A stretch of 64,000 nt of DNA, from contig JBKBNY010000016.1 of NCBI GenBank assembly GCA_046295175.1, positions 46,631 to 110,630 of the forward strand, in the 5' to 3' direction. Below, one piece after another: positions 26,587 to 35,802 of the stretch. Positions within the stretch are counted from its first letter, which is position 1. Each line of letters begins with the position of its first letter. Source of the DNA: JALOLV01 sp046295175 (GTDB lineage Bacteria; Bacteroidota; Bacteroidia; Cytophagales; Spirosomataceae). A model generated the notes under the pieces. That model did not search any database. It was given only the letters and a program-made list of their open reading frames with translations, and was not told the origin of the DNA. The position numbers were made by a program, and so were the translations under genes.

Positions 26587-27348
26587 ATGAGAAAAAAAAT
26601 CGCCGCAGGAAACTGGAAAATGAATAAGACCATCGAAGACGGAACAATCCTTCTTTCGGAGGTAGTTAATATGGTAAAAGACGAAGTTGTAAATCCTAAC
26701 GTACAAGTTGTGGTTTGTGTGCCTTTTCCGTATTTAAGTACATTTGGCAAATTGATAGATACCGATAAAGTGGCTCTCGGAGCCCAAAACTGTTACCCAA
26801 AAGCATCGGGTGCGTTTACGGGTGAGGTTTCGGTGCCGATGTTGGCTTCGGTAGGTGTAAAATACGTTATTATTGGGCATTCAGAACGCCGTCAGTATTT
26901 CAACGAATCTGATGAATTCATTGCCGAAAAAGTAAATGCAATTCTTGAGGGCGGACTTACGCCAATTTTCTGTTGTGGTGAGACATTGGAACAACGCAAC
27001 GAAGGAATCCACTTCGATTTTGTAAAAGGTCAATTGACAAATAGCCTTTTTCATCTTTCGGCCGATGAATTGAAAAAAGTAGTGATTGCCTACGAACCAA
27101 TCTGGGCAATCGGAACGGGCGTGACGGCTTCTAACGACCAAGCCCAAGAAATGCACGCAGTATTGAGAGGTCATTTGGCATCGAAATACGGCGAAGAAGT
27201 AGCCAACGAAATCAGTATTCTCTACGGTGGTAGCGTAAACGGAGCCAATGCCGAAGAACTTTTTGCTTGCCCAGATGTTGACGGTGGTCTTGTTGGTGGT
27301 GCATCGTTGAAGTCTCGTGAATTTACCAATATCGCCAAGTCGTTTTAA
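26587..27348 (+). CDS. tpiA: Triosephosphate isomerase
   Basis: The 253-aa glycolytic enzyme interconverts dihydroxyacetone phosphate and glyceraldehyde 3-phosphate. All hallmark sequences are present: AGNWKMNKT (catalytic Lys and Asn), IIGHSERR (catalytic His), AYEPIWAIGTG (catalytic Glu and loop 6) and LYGGSVNGAN (phosphate binding). It is followed at 16 bp by a palindromic repeat and then gmhA. Confidence 0.97.
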   Translation: MRKKIAAGNWKMNKTIEDGTILLSEVVNMVKDEVVNPNVQVVVCVPFPYLSTFGKLIDTDKVALGAQNCYPKASGAFTGEVSVPMLASVGVKYVIIGHSERRQYFNESDEFIAEKVNAILEGGLTPIFCCGETLEQRNEGIHFDFVKGQLTNSLFHLSADELKKVVIAYEPIWAIGTGVTASNDQAQEMHAVLRGHLASKYGEEVANEISILYGGSVNGANAEELFACPDVDGGLVGGASLKSREFTNIAKSF

Positions 27349-27363
27349 TAAAATTACATATTT

Positions 27364-27396
27364 AACCCTGACAGGGCTTAGTTCCCTGTCAGGGTT
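27364..27396. repeat. CTGACAG palindromic repeat, short form
   Basis: A perfect 13-bp inverted repeat AACCCTGACAGGG/CCCTGTCAGGGTT with a 7-nt loop lies between tpiA and gmhA. It shares arms with the longer copies at 16450 and 38773. Confidence 0.85.
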
Positions 27397-27406
27397 TGAC
27401 ACAATT

Positions 27407-27988
27407 ATGTCTTACTCAGAAATAGTAAAAACAGAATTTCTACAAGCTCAGCAGGTTTTGAATGCGTTTATCGAAGACGATAAAAACTTTGCCGACATCG
27501 AAAAAGCGGCTCAAATCATAGCCGATGCCATAGCAGCCGACAAAAAGGTGATTTCGTGCGGAAACGGTGGCTCACACTGTGATGCCATGCACTTCGCCGA
27601 AGAACTTTCGGGGCGTTATCGCGAAAACCGCCGTGCTTTAGCAGCCATTGCCGTAAGCGACCCGAGCCACATCAGTTGTGTGGGTAATGATTATGGTTTC
27701 GATTTTATCTTCTCTCGTTTTGTAGAAGGATTGGGCAATACTGGCGATGTTTTATTTGGAATCACAACCAGTGGAAACTCAAAAAATATCATCAATGCGG
27801 TTGAAGCAGCACGCCAAAAAGGCATGAAAGTTATCTTACTTTTGGGCAAAGATGGCGGAAAACTCAAAAGCCAAGCCGATGTAGAAATAATCGTTCCGCA
27901 CTTTGGCTACGCCGACCGTATCCAAGAAATCCATATCAAAGTCATTCATTCATTGATTCTTTTGATAGAAAAAATGGTTATTAAATAG
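27407..27988 (+). CDS. gmhA: D-sedoheptulose-7-phosphate isomerase
   Basis: The 193-aa SIS-domain enzyme makes D-glycero-D-manno-heptose 7-phosphate, the first step of LPS-heptose synthesis. Motifs are VISCGNGGSHCDAMHFAEELSGR, FGITTSGNSKNI and HIKVIHSLILLIE. The ATG at 27407 is chosen because the frame from 27317 runs through the palindromic repeat. The heptose kinase gene follows, so the two genes supply consecutive steps. Confidence 0.95.
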   Translation: MSYSEIVKTEFLQAQQVLNAFIEDDKNFADIEKAAQIIADAIAADKKVISCGNGGSHCDAMHFAEELSGRYRENRRALAAIAVSDPSHISCVGNDYGFDFIFSRFVEGLGNTGDVLFGITTSGNSKNIINAVEAARQKGMKVILLLGKDGGKLKSQADVEIIVPHFGYADRIQEIHIKVIHSLILLIEKMVIK

Positions 27989-27994
27989 TTTTTT

Positions 27995-28059
27995 GTTCAA
28001 TGTTTAAAGTTTAATGTTCAAAAAATATAGCCTTGAACATCGAACCATGAACATTGAAC
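27995..28059. repeat. Imperfect inverted repeat between gmhA and rfaE1
   Basis: Two 27-nt arms (27995-28021 and 28033-28059) share GTTCAATGTT at the ends and TGTTCAA inside, with mismatches in the middle. The element is made of GTTCAATGTT-like units and looks like a dispersed repeat rather than a terminator, as both flanking genes read the same way. Confidence 0.7.
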
Positions 28060-28074
28060 CTTTAGTCTTAGCAA

Positions 28075-29055
28075 ATGAATATCAACGAACTTTTTGAATC
28101 TTTCAACCGCCTGCGTGTCTTGATTATCGGAGATGTAATGGTGGATTCTTATATTTTTGGCAAAGTCGAGCGGATTTCGCCCGAAGCACCCGTTCCGGTT
28201 GTCAATTATCGCCACAAAGAAAGCCGATTGGGCGGAGCCGCCAATGTTGTTCAAAACATAAAAGCATTGGGTGCAACTCCGATTATCTGCTCGGTTGTAG
28301 GCGACGACAAAGATGCTGATGAATTGACCCATCTTTTTGCCGAACATCATGTCTCGACCGAGGGGATTATCCGAAGCAAAGAGCGAATCACAACCGTAAA
28401 ACAACGCATTATGGCGGGTTCGCAGCAGGTTTGTAGGGTTGATTTTGAGATGGATAGTCCGATTTCGGCCGATGACCAAAAGCACTTGCTCGAAAAAGTA
28501 AAAATATTGGGCAAAGATTGTGACGTAATCATCTTTGAGGATTACGATAAAGGTGTTTTGAGCAAAGAAACTATTGCCGAAATTGTGGCATTTGCCAAAT
28601 CGAGCAACATCCCGACGATTGTTGACCCTAAAAAGCGGAATTTCAATCATTACATAGGCGTAGATTTATTCAAGCCAAATCTTAAAGAATTAAAAGAAGG
28701 TTTAAAAATCGAGATTAATGCCAAAAATCAAACCGAATTAGAAGCCAAAATCGAAGAAGCCAAAGGACTTTTGGGGGTAAACGGAATTCTGCTAACTCTC
28801 TCCGAATTAGGCGTTTACATAGATTACAAAAACGAGCGTCGCCATGTTTCGGCACATATTCGCCAAATCGCCGATGTATCGGGTGCTGGCGATACCGTAG
28901 TGAGTGCCGCTGCGTGTTGTTTGGCATTGGGTTGTCCGCCAAATATCATTGCCGAAATCTCAAATCTGGCTGGTGGTCTGGTCTGCGAATACGTTGGAGC
29001 AGTACCTATCAACAAAGAACAGTTACGATTAGAAGCTCTCAATATCTTGCAATAA
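28075..29055 (+). CDS. rfaE1: D-glycero-beta-D-manno-heptose-7-phosphate kinase
   Basis: The 326-aa PfkB/ribokinase-type protein corresponds to the kinase half of HldE. It has VLIIGDVMVDSYIFG, RISPEAPVPVV, RLGGAANVVQNIKALGA, QRIMAGSQQVCRVDFE, and the C-terminal DVSGAGDTVVSAAACC anion hole with catalytic Asp. It lacks the cytidylyltransferase half, so ADP-heptose synthesis needs a separate adenylyltransferase gene elsewhere. It follows gmhA, and a terminator ends the unit. Confidence 0.93.
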   Translation: MNINELFESFNRLRVLIIGDVMVDSYIFGKVERISPEAPVPVVNYRHKESRLGGAANVVQNIKALGATPIICSVVGDDKDADELTHLFAEHHVSTEGIIRSKERITTVKQRIMAGSQQVCRVDFEMDSPISADDQKHLLEKVKILGKDCDVIIFEDYDKGVLSKETIAEIVAFAKSSNIPTIVDPKKRNFNHYIGVDLFKPNLKELKEGLKIEINAKNQTELEAKIEEAKGLLGVNGILLTLSELGVYIDYKNERRHVSAHIRQIADVSGAGDTVVSAAACCLALGCPPNIIAEISNLAGGLVCEYVGAVPINKEQLRLEALNILQ

Positions 29056-29062
29056 AACACTC

Positions 29063-29103
29063 GACCGAGAACCTCTTTTCACAAGAAGTTTTCGGTCTTT
29101 TTT
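29063..29103 (+). terminator. Terminator after the heptose genes
   Basis: The stem GACCGAGAAC/GTTTTCGGTC (one G-U) is followed by TTTTTTTC. It lies 8 bp after the rfaE1 stop. Confidence 0.8.
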
Positions 29104-29146
29104 CTTTCAATCTGCACCATTCTTCAAAATAAAATCTAAGCTTCGC

Positions 29147-29177
29147 TTGCGTTTATAAATTTACTCGCCTAATTTTA
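29147..29177 (+). promoter_or_regulatory. Candidate promoter of the PVC-type cytochrome gene
   Basis: TTG at 29147-29149 and TAATTTTA at 29170-29177 are 20 bp apart, close to the Bacteroidota promoter layout. The GntR-type operator begins at the last base of the -7 box, so a bound repressor would cover the start region. Confidence 0.5.
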
Positions 29178-29194
29178 ACTTGTCTATACAAGTT
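29177..29194. promoter_or_regulatory. GntR/HutC-type operator AACTTGTCTATACAAGTT
   Basis: The 18-bp palindrome (7-bp arms AACTTGT/ACAAGTT) contains GTCTATAC, which fits the GT-M-TA-K-AC core described for HutC-subfamily GntR regulators. It lies 20 bp before the ATG at 29214, and an identical copy precedes deoC at 44374. Confidence 0.75.
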
Positions 29195-29213
29195 TCTATT
29201 CAACCCTATTTTT

Positions 29214-32153
29214 ATGAATCCTACATTTCGCCAAATCGCTAAAGGTTTTGGAGGAACACTCTTGCTCATTTTGGCAACTTCGGCCACTCGCTACGAGCAA
29301 GACCCTAATCGGCTTTATTTACCCGACGACCTCGAAGCCACACTTTGGGCCGAATCGCCGATGCTTTATAATCCGACCAATATGGATATAGACTCAAAAG
29401 GTCGGGTTTGGATAACCGAGGCCGTTGACTACCGAAATTTTAACACAAAACCTGCCGAACGCCTCAATACCGAGCAAAAAGGCGATAGAGTTATGATTTT
29501 GGAAGATACTGATGGCGATGGCAAGGCCGATAAATCGAAAGTTTTTGTGCAGGATAAAGATTTAATTGCTCCGCTCGGAATCGCCGTAATTGGCAATAAG
29601 ATTATCGTTTCGGCAGCTCCGAATCTCATTGTTTATACCGACGAAAACCAAGACGATATTCCAGACAAAAAAGAAATTTTACTGACTGGTTTTGGCGGAC
29701 TCGACCACGACCACTCGCTTCATTCGCTCACGGCTGGGCCCGATGGTAACTGGCATTTTAATACAGGTAATGCTGGTCCTCATGTCGTAACCGATAAATC
29801 GGGCTGGACACTCCGCTCGGGTAGCATTTACACGGGCGGAACTCCGTACAACAAAACCAATCAGGGCAATATGAAGTCGGACGACGGCCGAATTTGGGTG
29901 GGTGGATTAGCCCTTCGGATGAATCAAGAAGGCAAAAGATTAAAAGTAATGGGGCATAATTTTAGAAATAGCTACGAAGTTTGCCTTGATTCGTACGGAA
30001 ATATGTGGCAAAATGACAATGACGACCAAGTGATTACCTGCCGCGTAAGCTACTTGATGGAAGGCGGAAATGCAGGGTATTTTAGCCAAGACGGAACTCG
30101 CTACTGGCAAGCCGACCGCCGCCCAAACCAAGATATGTTTACGGCTCATTGGCACCAAGAAGACCCCGGCGTTCAGCCCAATATTGATAACACTGGTGCT
30201 GGCTCACCAACTGGTATTGTGTTTTACGAAGGTGGTGCTTTGGGTTCGCAGTACCAAGGTACGCTTTTGAGTTGTGAGGCAGGCCGAAACGTTATCTTCG
30301 GCTACCAACCCAAACCCAAAGATGCTGGTTTTGAGATGGTTAGAAGTAATTTTATCAGTTCATTTGCCCAAGCCGACGACCATTATATTTGGAACGAAAC
30401 CGAGCAAGATACCCGCAAGTGGTTTCGCCCGAGCGATGTAGCCGTAGGAACAGACGGTTCGATTTTCGTGGCCGATTGGTACGACCCTATCGTGGGTGGG
30501 CATGCCATGCACGACAAAAAAGGCTACGGACGAATCTATCGGATTACGAAAAAAGGGGAAGGCAAAAGATACAATCCGCCAAAGATTGATTTAGGCAACA
30601 CCGAAGGGCAGCTCGAAGCATTGAGAAATCCAGCAATAAATGTACGAAATCTTGGTTTTGAGCAATTGAAAGCACAAGGCGATAAGGCCGTTGCGGCTAT
30701 CGAACAAAAATTAGACTTTTATTTTCATCCCGAAAAGTACAAAAATGTGAGGTTGAAATTCGACCAATATTATCACGCTCGTCTGCTTTGGCTTTTGGCA
30801 AAATTAGGCAATAAAGGCAGCGAATCAGTCCAAAAATTATTGACCGAAGACCGCCTTTCGACCGAATTAAAAATCACGGCTTTTAGGGCAATTAAGCAAA
30901 ATTTTGAAGAATCGCCCCTTCTCGAAAATCAGTTTTTGGCGGTTGCTGCCAAATTATCGAAAGATTCTGAGGCATCGGTAAAGCGTGAGGTGGCGATTGC
31001 GATGCGGGATATTCCTTTGAATAAATCAAAAAATATCATTGACAATTTGATAAAAGAGCTAAACCCACAAGACCGTTTTGAACTCGAAGCCATCGGGCAA
31101 GGCCTCGAAGGCAAAGAAGATGATTATTTCAAACAAATTCGGGGTTCGTTACCCCAAAATCCAATCGAATGGAATGCAACTACCGCTTCTTTGATTTGGC
31201 GGATTCACCCAATAGCGGCAGTAAATGATTTAAAAATTAGGGCAAATTCGGCAAAGCTGAACGAAAAAGACCGCAAGCAAGCCATTACGGCATTGGCATT
31301 TATCAAAGATAAATCGGCGGTTTTGGCGATGATTCAGTTATCGAAAAGCACGCTAAAAGATGTGGCCGACCAAGCCTTTTGGTGGATAAATTTCAGAAAA
31401 ACCAACGATTGGGCAAATCTGATGAATTGGGAACAAGCCGTAGCCACGCAACTGAGTCCACAACAGAAAAAAATGGTTGCTCTGCAAAAGCAGATTTTAG
31501 ATACCAAGTTGCCGCTTTCGGCTCGCCAAAAATCTACCGAAACGATGGCAAATGACGCCATTGGTGGAAAAATGCTGTTGAGTTTGGCTGCCGAAGGGAA
31601 AATCCCGAAGGATTTGAGAGAAACCATCAACAACAACATTTTTAATAATCCTGATAAGTCGATTCGTACGATGGCGAGCGATTATTTCAGAAGACCGAGT
31701 GGTAAGAACCTTTCGGTCGAATTGGCATCAAATATGCCCTCTAACCTCGAAAAAGGTCGAGAAATCTTCTCAGCAAATTGTGCGACTTGCCACAAATTCG
31801 ACAAAGAAGGCAAAGAAATTGGTCCTGAATTGACACTAATTGGTAAAAAATTCGATAAAACGGGTTTGTTAGACGCTATCGTCAATCCATCGGCGAGCAT
31901 GGCGTTTGGCTACGAGCCTTGGATTATCACAACCAAAGATAAAAATACTTACTACGGATTTGTGGTAGGCGATGGCGAAACTATCACACTAAAAGATGCA
32001 GCAGGACAAATCACAAGCCTCAAAAAAGCCAACATTGTCAGTAGAAAGCAGCTCAAAAATAGCTTGATGCCTGAGCCTTCAGCGATGGGTCTCAAAGAAA
32101 AAGACTTGGCCGATTTGGTGGGTTATTTGATGAAATTGCCTCTGGCAGAATAA
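29214..32153 (+). CDS. PVC-type haem-binding CxxCH protein (membrane-bound dehydrogenase-like)
   Basis: The 979-aa exported protein has an N-terminal hydrophobic stretch and a six-bladed propeller/dehydrogenase-like half (about 30-420, with LYNPTNMDIDSKGRVWITE and VAVGTDGSIFVADWYDP). A HEAT-like helical region (about 430-800) follows, then a C-terminal cytochrome c domain with the single haem motif CATCHKF near residue 857 and axial Met candidates in SLMPEPSAMG. This architecture is known from Planctomycetota and Bacteroidota and is linked to oxidation of exported sugars or polysaccharide breakdown products. An operator shared with deoC precedes the gene, so regulation by a sugar-responsive GntR protein is inferred. 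Confidence 0.9.
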   Translation: MNPTFRQIAKGFGGTLLLILATSATRYEQDPNRLYLPDDLEATLWAESPMLYNPTNMDIDSKGRVWITEAVDYRNFNTKPAERLNTEQKGDRVMILEDTDGDGKADKSKVFVQDKDLIAPLGIAVIGNKIIVSAAPNLIVYTDENQDDIPDKKEILLTGFGGLDHDHSLHSLTAGPDGNWHFNTGNAGPHVVTDKSGWTLRSGSIYTGGTPYNKTNQGNMKSDDGRIWVGGLALRMNQEGKRLKVMGHNFRNSYEVCLDSYGNMWQNDNDDQVITCRVSYLMEGGNAGYFSQDGTRYWQADRRPNQDMFTAHWHQEDPGVQPNIDNTGAGSPTGIVFYEGGALGSQYQGTLLSCEAGRNVIFGYQPKPKDAGFEMVRSNFISSFAQADDHYIWNETEQDTRKWFRPSDVAVGTDGSIFVADWYDPIVGGHAMHDKKGYGRIYRITKKGEGKRYNPPKIDLGNTEGQLEALRNPAINVRNLGFEQLKAQGDKAVAAIEQKLDFYFHPEKYKNVRLKFDQYYHARLLWLLAKLGNKGSESVQKLLTEDRLSTELKITAFRAIKQNFEESPLLENQFLAVAAKLSKDSEASVKREVAIAMRDIPLNKSKNIIDNLIKELNPQDRFELEAIGQGLEGKEDDYFKQIRGSLPQNPIEWNATTASLIWRIHPIAAVNDLKIRANSAKLNEKDRKQAITALAFIKDKSAVLAMIQLSKSTLKDVADQAFWWINFRKTNDWANLMNWEQAVATQLSPQQKKMVALQKQILDTKLPLSARQKSTETMANDAIGGKMLLSLAAEGKIPKDLRETINNNIFNNPDKSIRTMASDYFRRPSGKNLSVELASNMPSNLEKGREIFSANCATCHKFDKEGKEIGPELTLIGKKFDKTGLLDAIVNPSASMAFGYEPWIITTKDKNTYYGFVVGDGETITLKDAAGQITSLKKANIVSRKQLKNSLMPEPSAMGLKEKDLADLVGYLMKLPLAE

Positions 32154-32164
32154 AAGCTAACCAT

Positions 32165-32196
32165 GTCACGGATTTTACAGATTGGCAATCCGTGAC
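32165..32196. repeat. Palindrome GTCACGGATT/AATCCGTGAC
   Basis: A perfect 10-bp inverted repeat with a 12-nt loop lies between the converging cytochrome and NlpC/P60 genes. There is no good T-run, so it is either a weak terminator or a dispersed repeat. Confidence 0.75.
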
Positions 32197-32221
32197 ACGG
32201 TTTACAAAGGATGCTATTTAG

Positions 32222-33373
32222 CTATATTCCATTAGCTTTTTTTAGGTGAATGACTCCATTCTCAGAGCCTAAAATACGCTTGGCTTTGATGAATCGCCCT
32301 AAATTGTAGGCATCGAAAATGGGTGAATCTTTATCGAAACTACCGACCCGCACCATGCCCGACGAATGAATAAATTTGCATTCACCAATCCACATACCCA
32401 CGTGTACAATCCGTTCAGGTTTTTCGGGGGTAGCCTTTTCGCCAAAAAACAATAAATCGCCGACTTGCAGCTTTTCAAACTCATTACTGGTGTCAATCAA
32501 ATCGCCGCTGTGAACTTGCTGCGAGGCATCTCGCGGCAGCAAGATTCCGTTCATTTGATAAATCATTCGGGTGTACCCGCTACAATCTACACCTTTCCAG
32601 GAAGTTCCGCCCCACAAATACGGCAAGCCCGTCATTTTTTGTGCCGATTTTACCAAAGATTCTTGGGTTGGATTGACTTTTTTGAGCCAATCATCGTACA
32701 AAACTGCCTCTTTTTTGGGGATGTATGCCTTTCGATTATCGGGATAAATTACTTCGTAATATTCACCCAAAATTTGGTTCAGAACGAGTAATCCGCCCCA
32801 AGTCAAATCAGAAACCGTAGCGGCATTATCCGACGAATCGGCATACGCAAATCCATAAGGTTTTGTGTAAATCACTTTTAATGCTTTATCGTATTTTTCG
32901 GCTTCTGCTTTATCGAATCGCTGAATCGTCATGCTTTCTACCCAACCAATGTAGCCATCAGGCGACTGCACCAAGTACCAATATTTTTCTTTTTCGAGTA
33001 CTTTTAGCGAAGTCCCCAACAAAGCTTGCGTGGTGAGTTCGGCGGCTTCGCGTGGTTCTTTTCTGATATTGGCTACCGAGATATTGACAGCCGCATAGAT
33101 TTTATCGCCGATTTCGGCTTCGGGCAATACCCGAACGGCATCGAACAAATCGTAGCCATTCGACCGCAATCGATTGAGCAATTCTTTTTTGGCGGCGGCA
33201 ATATTGGTTTTGCCAACTAATCTTACGCTATCAACATCAACTTGGAAAACGGCAACACGTTTATCGGGGGCATATTTTTTCTTGACCTGCTCAATAATCG
33301 CCCCGATGCTTGGGCGTTGGGCTTGGGCAAGTAAGCTAACTGAGATAAATAAAAATAAGAGTACTTTTTTCAT
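32222..33373 (-). CDS. Secreted NlpC/P60 cell-wall hydrolase with SH3 domain
   Basis: The 383-aa precursor has a signal peptide (MKKVLLFLFISVSLLAQAQ). An SH3b-like segment (about 110-235: AAVNISVANIRKEP, WYLVQSPDGYIGWVESM) is followed by an NlpC/P60 papain-like domain. The catalytic Cys is in WKGVDCSGYTRMIYQ, the His in IVHVGMWIGE, and FIHSSGMVRVG contains the third polar residue. Such enzymes cleave gamma-D-Glu-diamino acid bonds in peptidoglycan peptides. The gene converges with the cytochrome gene. Confidence 0.92.
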   Translation of the reverse strand: MKKVLLFLFISVSLLAQAQRPSIGAIIEQVKKKYAPDKRVAVFQVDVDSVRLVGKTNIAAAKKELLNRLRSNGYDLFDAVRVLPEAEIGDKIYAAVNISVANIRKEPREAAELTTQALLGTSLKVLEKEKYWYLVQSPDGYIGWVESMTIQRFDKAEAEKYDKALKVIYTKPYGFAYADSSDNAATVSDLTWGGLLVLNQILGEYYEVIYPDNRKAYIPKKEAVLYDDWLKKVNPTQESLVKSAQKMTGLPYLWGGTSWKGVDCSGYTRMIYQMNGILLPRDASQQVHSGDLIDTSNEFEKLQVGDLLFFGEKATPEKPERIVHVGMWIGECKFIHSSGMVRVGSFDKDSPIFDAYNLGRFIKAKRILGSENGVIHLKKANGI

Positions 33374-33551
33374 TTATTGTGAAATAGAATGGGCTGCGAA
33401 ATTACGGATAATATCGCTTGAAGGGGCTTTATTTTGATGGTTTCGACGAAAATTCAAAATAAATTCAATAAAATGAAAAATAATACAACTATTTTTCAAG
33501 TACAAAACTTTTTGTATCGGTTGCTCGTTTATATATTCAGTTACGCAGACG

Positions 33552-33583
33552 AAAGCCTTGTACAGCAATGTGCAAGGCTTTTT
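33552..33583. terminator. Hairpin at the end of the AraC-type regulator gene
   Basis: GCCTTGTAC/TGCAAGGC-type stem (core AAGCCTTG/CAAGGCTT) overlaps the last bases of the regulator gene. T-runs on both strands suggest bidirectional use. Confidence 0.6.
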
Positions 33584-34697
33584 ATATTTCTTTCGGCGAA
33601 AGCCCCGTTACCTTTTTTACGGCACGATTAAAAGTAGCTTTTGAATTAAAACCACACTCAAAAGCAATCGCCAACAAAGTCAGATTTTTGTATTTGGGCA
33701 GTTGAGCCATTCGTCTGAATTCTGCCACCCGAAACTCATTCACAAAATCATTGAAATTTTTATTGAAGTTTTGGTTGATAGCAGCCGAAAGCACCGATGT
33801 ATTGGTCTTGAGTCTGCGGGCCAAATCGGCCAGTGAAAGCTCGGGTTCGAGATAGATTTTTTGTTCGATAAACAACTTCTCTATTTTGGGTTTCCATTCA
33901 GAATAATCCGTCAAGGGGCTGATTTTGACAGATTCATCCTCAAATACAATTTCTTCGGCATCGTTTTTATCTACAAAAGTCAATCTTTTGGGTTGTGGCT
34001 GCGAATACCCCCTAATGCCGACGTAACAAATGATAGCTACCGTAAACAACTGCCACCACCAATCTTGCTCAAAAGGTAAATCGCCCAAAAGCATGTCAAT
34101 CAAAAACCAAATCCATTTAAAAATTTCTCCAGCAATAATCAGATAAATAAAATTGCGAATCCAGATAAAACTAATCGTTTCGGTATCCGAAAACTGGGTT
34201 TCGACCCACTGGCGGTATTCTCTGTAAATTTTGAGCGAATGATAAAAATAATAACCGTAAGAGGTCCAAATGGCGATGTCTTCGAGCCAGCCGAGCCAAT
34301 AAACAATCTCTGATTTATAATAATTTTTGACGGCTTCGGGACCTTGAATAAAGACCGTAAAATTGACAATAAAATATATAAAATACGGGATATAGTGAAT
34401 CAACTGCTTACGCTCGAATTTGAAATTTCGGTTGATTTGCGATTTGAGATAAAAATAGATGGTTGGGGCAAATGCCAAATGAAAATACCTCGGAAAACCG
34501 TTGAGTTCTTCCCAGAGTACGTTTATTCCCGAAAAACCAAAGGTATAATCCTGAATCTCCATCGCCAAAAAGAACATCACAAGCCCCAAGAATCTATCAG
34601 AGAGGCGTTCTTCTTGAAAACTACGAATCCAGAGCAAAAGAGCAAAAAGCAACCCTAAAAAATATCCAAAATGCAAAGGGGTTTGGTATAATGACAT
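33582..34697 (-). CDS. AraC-family regulator with N-terminal seven-helix membrane domain
   Basis: The 371-aa protein has about seven hydrophobic segments in residues 5-235 and a C-terminal AraC DNA-binding domain (about 270-371): LSLADLARRLKTNTSVLSAAIN for the first helix-turn-helix, and NLTLLAIAFECGFNSKATFNRAVKKVTG for the second. Membrane-anchored AraC regulators are common in Bacteroidota and are thought to read an envelope or lipid-soluble signal. The start lies 5 bp after the stop of the serine hydrolase gene, so the two are co-transcribed. Confidence 0.9.
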   Translation of the reverse strand: MSLYQTPLHFGYFLGLLFALLLWIRSFQEERLSDRFLGLVMFFLAMEIQDYTFGFSGINVLWEELNGFPRYFHLAFAPTIYFYLKSQINRNFKFERKQLIHYIPYFIYFIVNFTVFIQGPEAVKNYYKSEIVYWLGWLEDIAIWTSYGYYFYHSLKIYREYRQWVETQFSDTETISFIWIRNFIYLIIAGEIFKWIWFLIDMLLGDLPFEQDWWWQLFTVAIICYVGIRGYSQPQPKRLTFVDKNDAEEIVFEDESVKISPLTDYSEWKPKIEKLFIEQKIYLEPELSLADLARRLKTNTSVLSAAINQNFNKNFNDFVNEFRVAEFRRMAQLPKYKNLTLLAIAFECGFNSKATFNRAVKKVTGLSPKEI

Positions 34698-34702
34698 AAA
34701 CT

Positions 34703-35737
34703 TTATCGTTTTAAAGATGCCTCAACGAGTTCGGTTCGTAGGTTATTGAGTTGAGTAGCATCCGAATTACTAAAAATAATAAATGTACGGTTTGGCTCGA
34801 TAAGATGAAGCCACGATGTATTGCTCCCCGATATGCTTCCTTGCCTATCGGCACAAAGGATTTTTCTGCCAGCGAACTCGTTCTCGCTTACCCAAAAACC
34901 ATAAGCAACAGACCACAGCTTCGGATAAGCCGTCAGCATTAAGTCAACGCTTTGCTTGGTCAGAATCTGGTTTTTAAAAATAGCTTGGTCAAATTTTAAT
35001 AAGTTTTCGGCCGTTGAGAACATCGCACCCGCAGCGTAGAAGTTTTCGACCCAATACGGGTCGTCATTAGCAAAAGATTTGTTCTTTTCATCGTATAAAT
35101 AACTATCGGCCAGACCTTTAATGATTTTTGCATTGGCAAGCATTCCGCTGTTATTAAGTCCGATTTTATTGAGAATCTTCTCTTGCAAAACCTGCTCATA
35201 GCTTTTTTGGGTAATAGCTTCGATGATTTTACCTAAGACAATATAATCGGCATTTTTGTAGCTGAATTGCTCACCCGGCTGACTGGTTAGTTTACCCGAA
35301 CAATACCGCTGCACAATCGAATCTACGGGTAGTTTGAGGGCATACATTTCTTCGTTGTTTTGGTCGAGATTCTCGATACCCGAACTATACGTGAGTAAAT
35401 GATGAATACTAACTTTATCTTTGCCTTCGCCACGATAATTGGGCAAATATTGCCCGATGGTATCGCTTAGTTTTAATTTTCCTTCTTCGACCAATTGCAA
35501 AATCAATACTGCTGTAAAGGTTTTGGTGACGGAGCAAATCCTGAATTTAGTCTGTGAATTAACCCCTATATTATCTTGGCGATTTGCCAATCCAAAACCT
35601 TTTTGGTATTCAATCTTTCCTTGATTTGCCACCAGAACAACTCCACTGAAATTGTTGTATTTCTTGATAATTGCATCGTAGTCTTGCGAGAAGGCATCAA
35701 AACTCAAAATCAGAATAATTACCAGTATTTTTTTCAT
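34703..35737 (-). CDS. Serine hydrolase (class C beta-lactamase/DD-peptidase fold)
   Basis: The 344-aa precursor has a signal peptide (MKKILVIILILSFDAFS) and the beta-lactamase-related fold. The SxxK nucleophile motif is in RICSVTKTFTAVLILQLVEEG, the YxN motif is in FSYKNADYIVLG, and LLTYSSGI is conserved. Many such proteins are esterases or peptidases rather than antibiotic-resistance enzymes; no KTG box is obvious. It heads an operon with the membrane-bound AraC regulator. Confidence 0.9.
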   Translation of the reverse strand: MKKILVIILILSFDAFSQDYDAIIKKYNNFSGVVLVANQGKIEYQKGFGLANRQDNIGVNSQTKFRICSVTKTFTAVLILQLVEEGKLKLSDTIGQYLPNYRGEGKDKVSIHHLLTYSSGIENLDQNNEEMYALKLPVDSIVQRYCSGKLTSQPGEQFSYKNADYIVLGKIIEAITQKSYEQVLQEKILNKIGLNNSGMLANAKIIKGLADSYLYDEKNKSFANDDPYWVENFYAAGAMFSTAENLLKFDQAIFKNQILTKQSVDLMLTAYPKLWSVAYGFWVSENEFAGRKILCADRQGSISGSNTSWLHLIEPNRTFIIFSNSDATQLNNLRTELVEASLKR

Positions 35738-35802
35738 AAAAGTGAATTTAAACGAAAGTATATATACGTAACTATTTGAAGTACAATAAGTTTTAAAAAA
35801 GT

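Noticed and set aside
28018..28650. 210-codon ORF on the minus strand opposite rfaE1
   Set aside because: It is a shadow of rfaE1, which has clear kinase motifs; the minus frame has no recognisable family.
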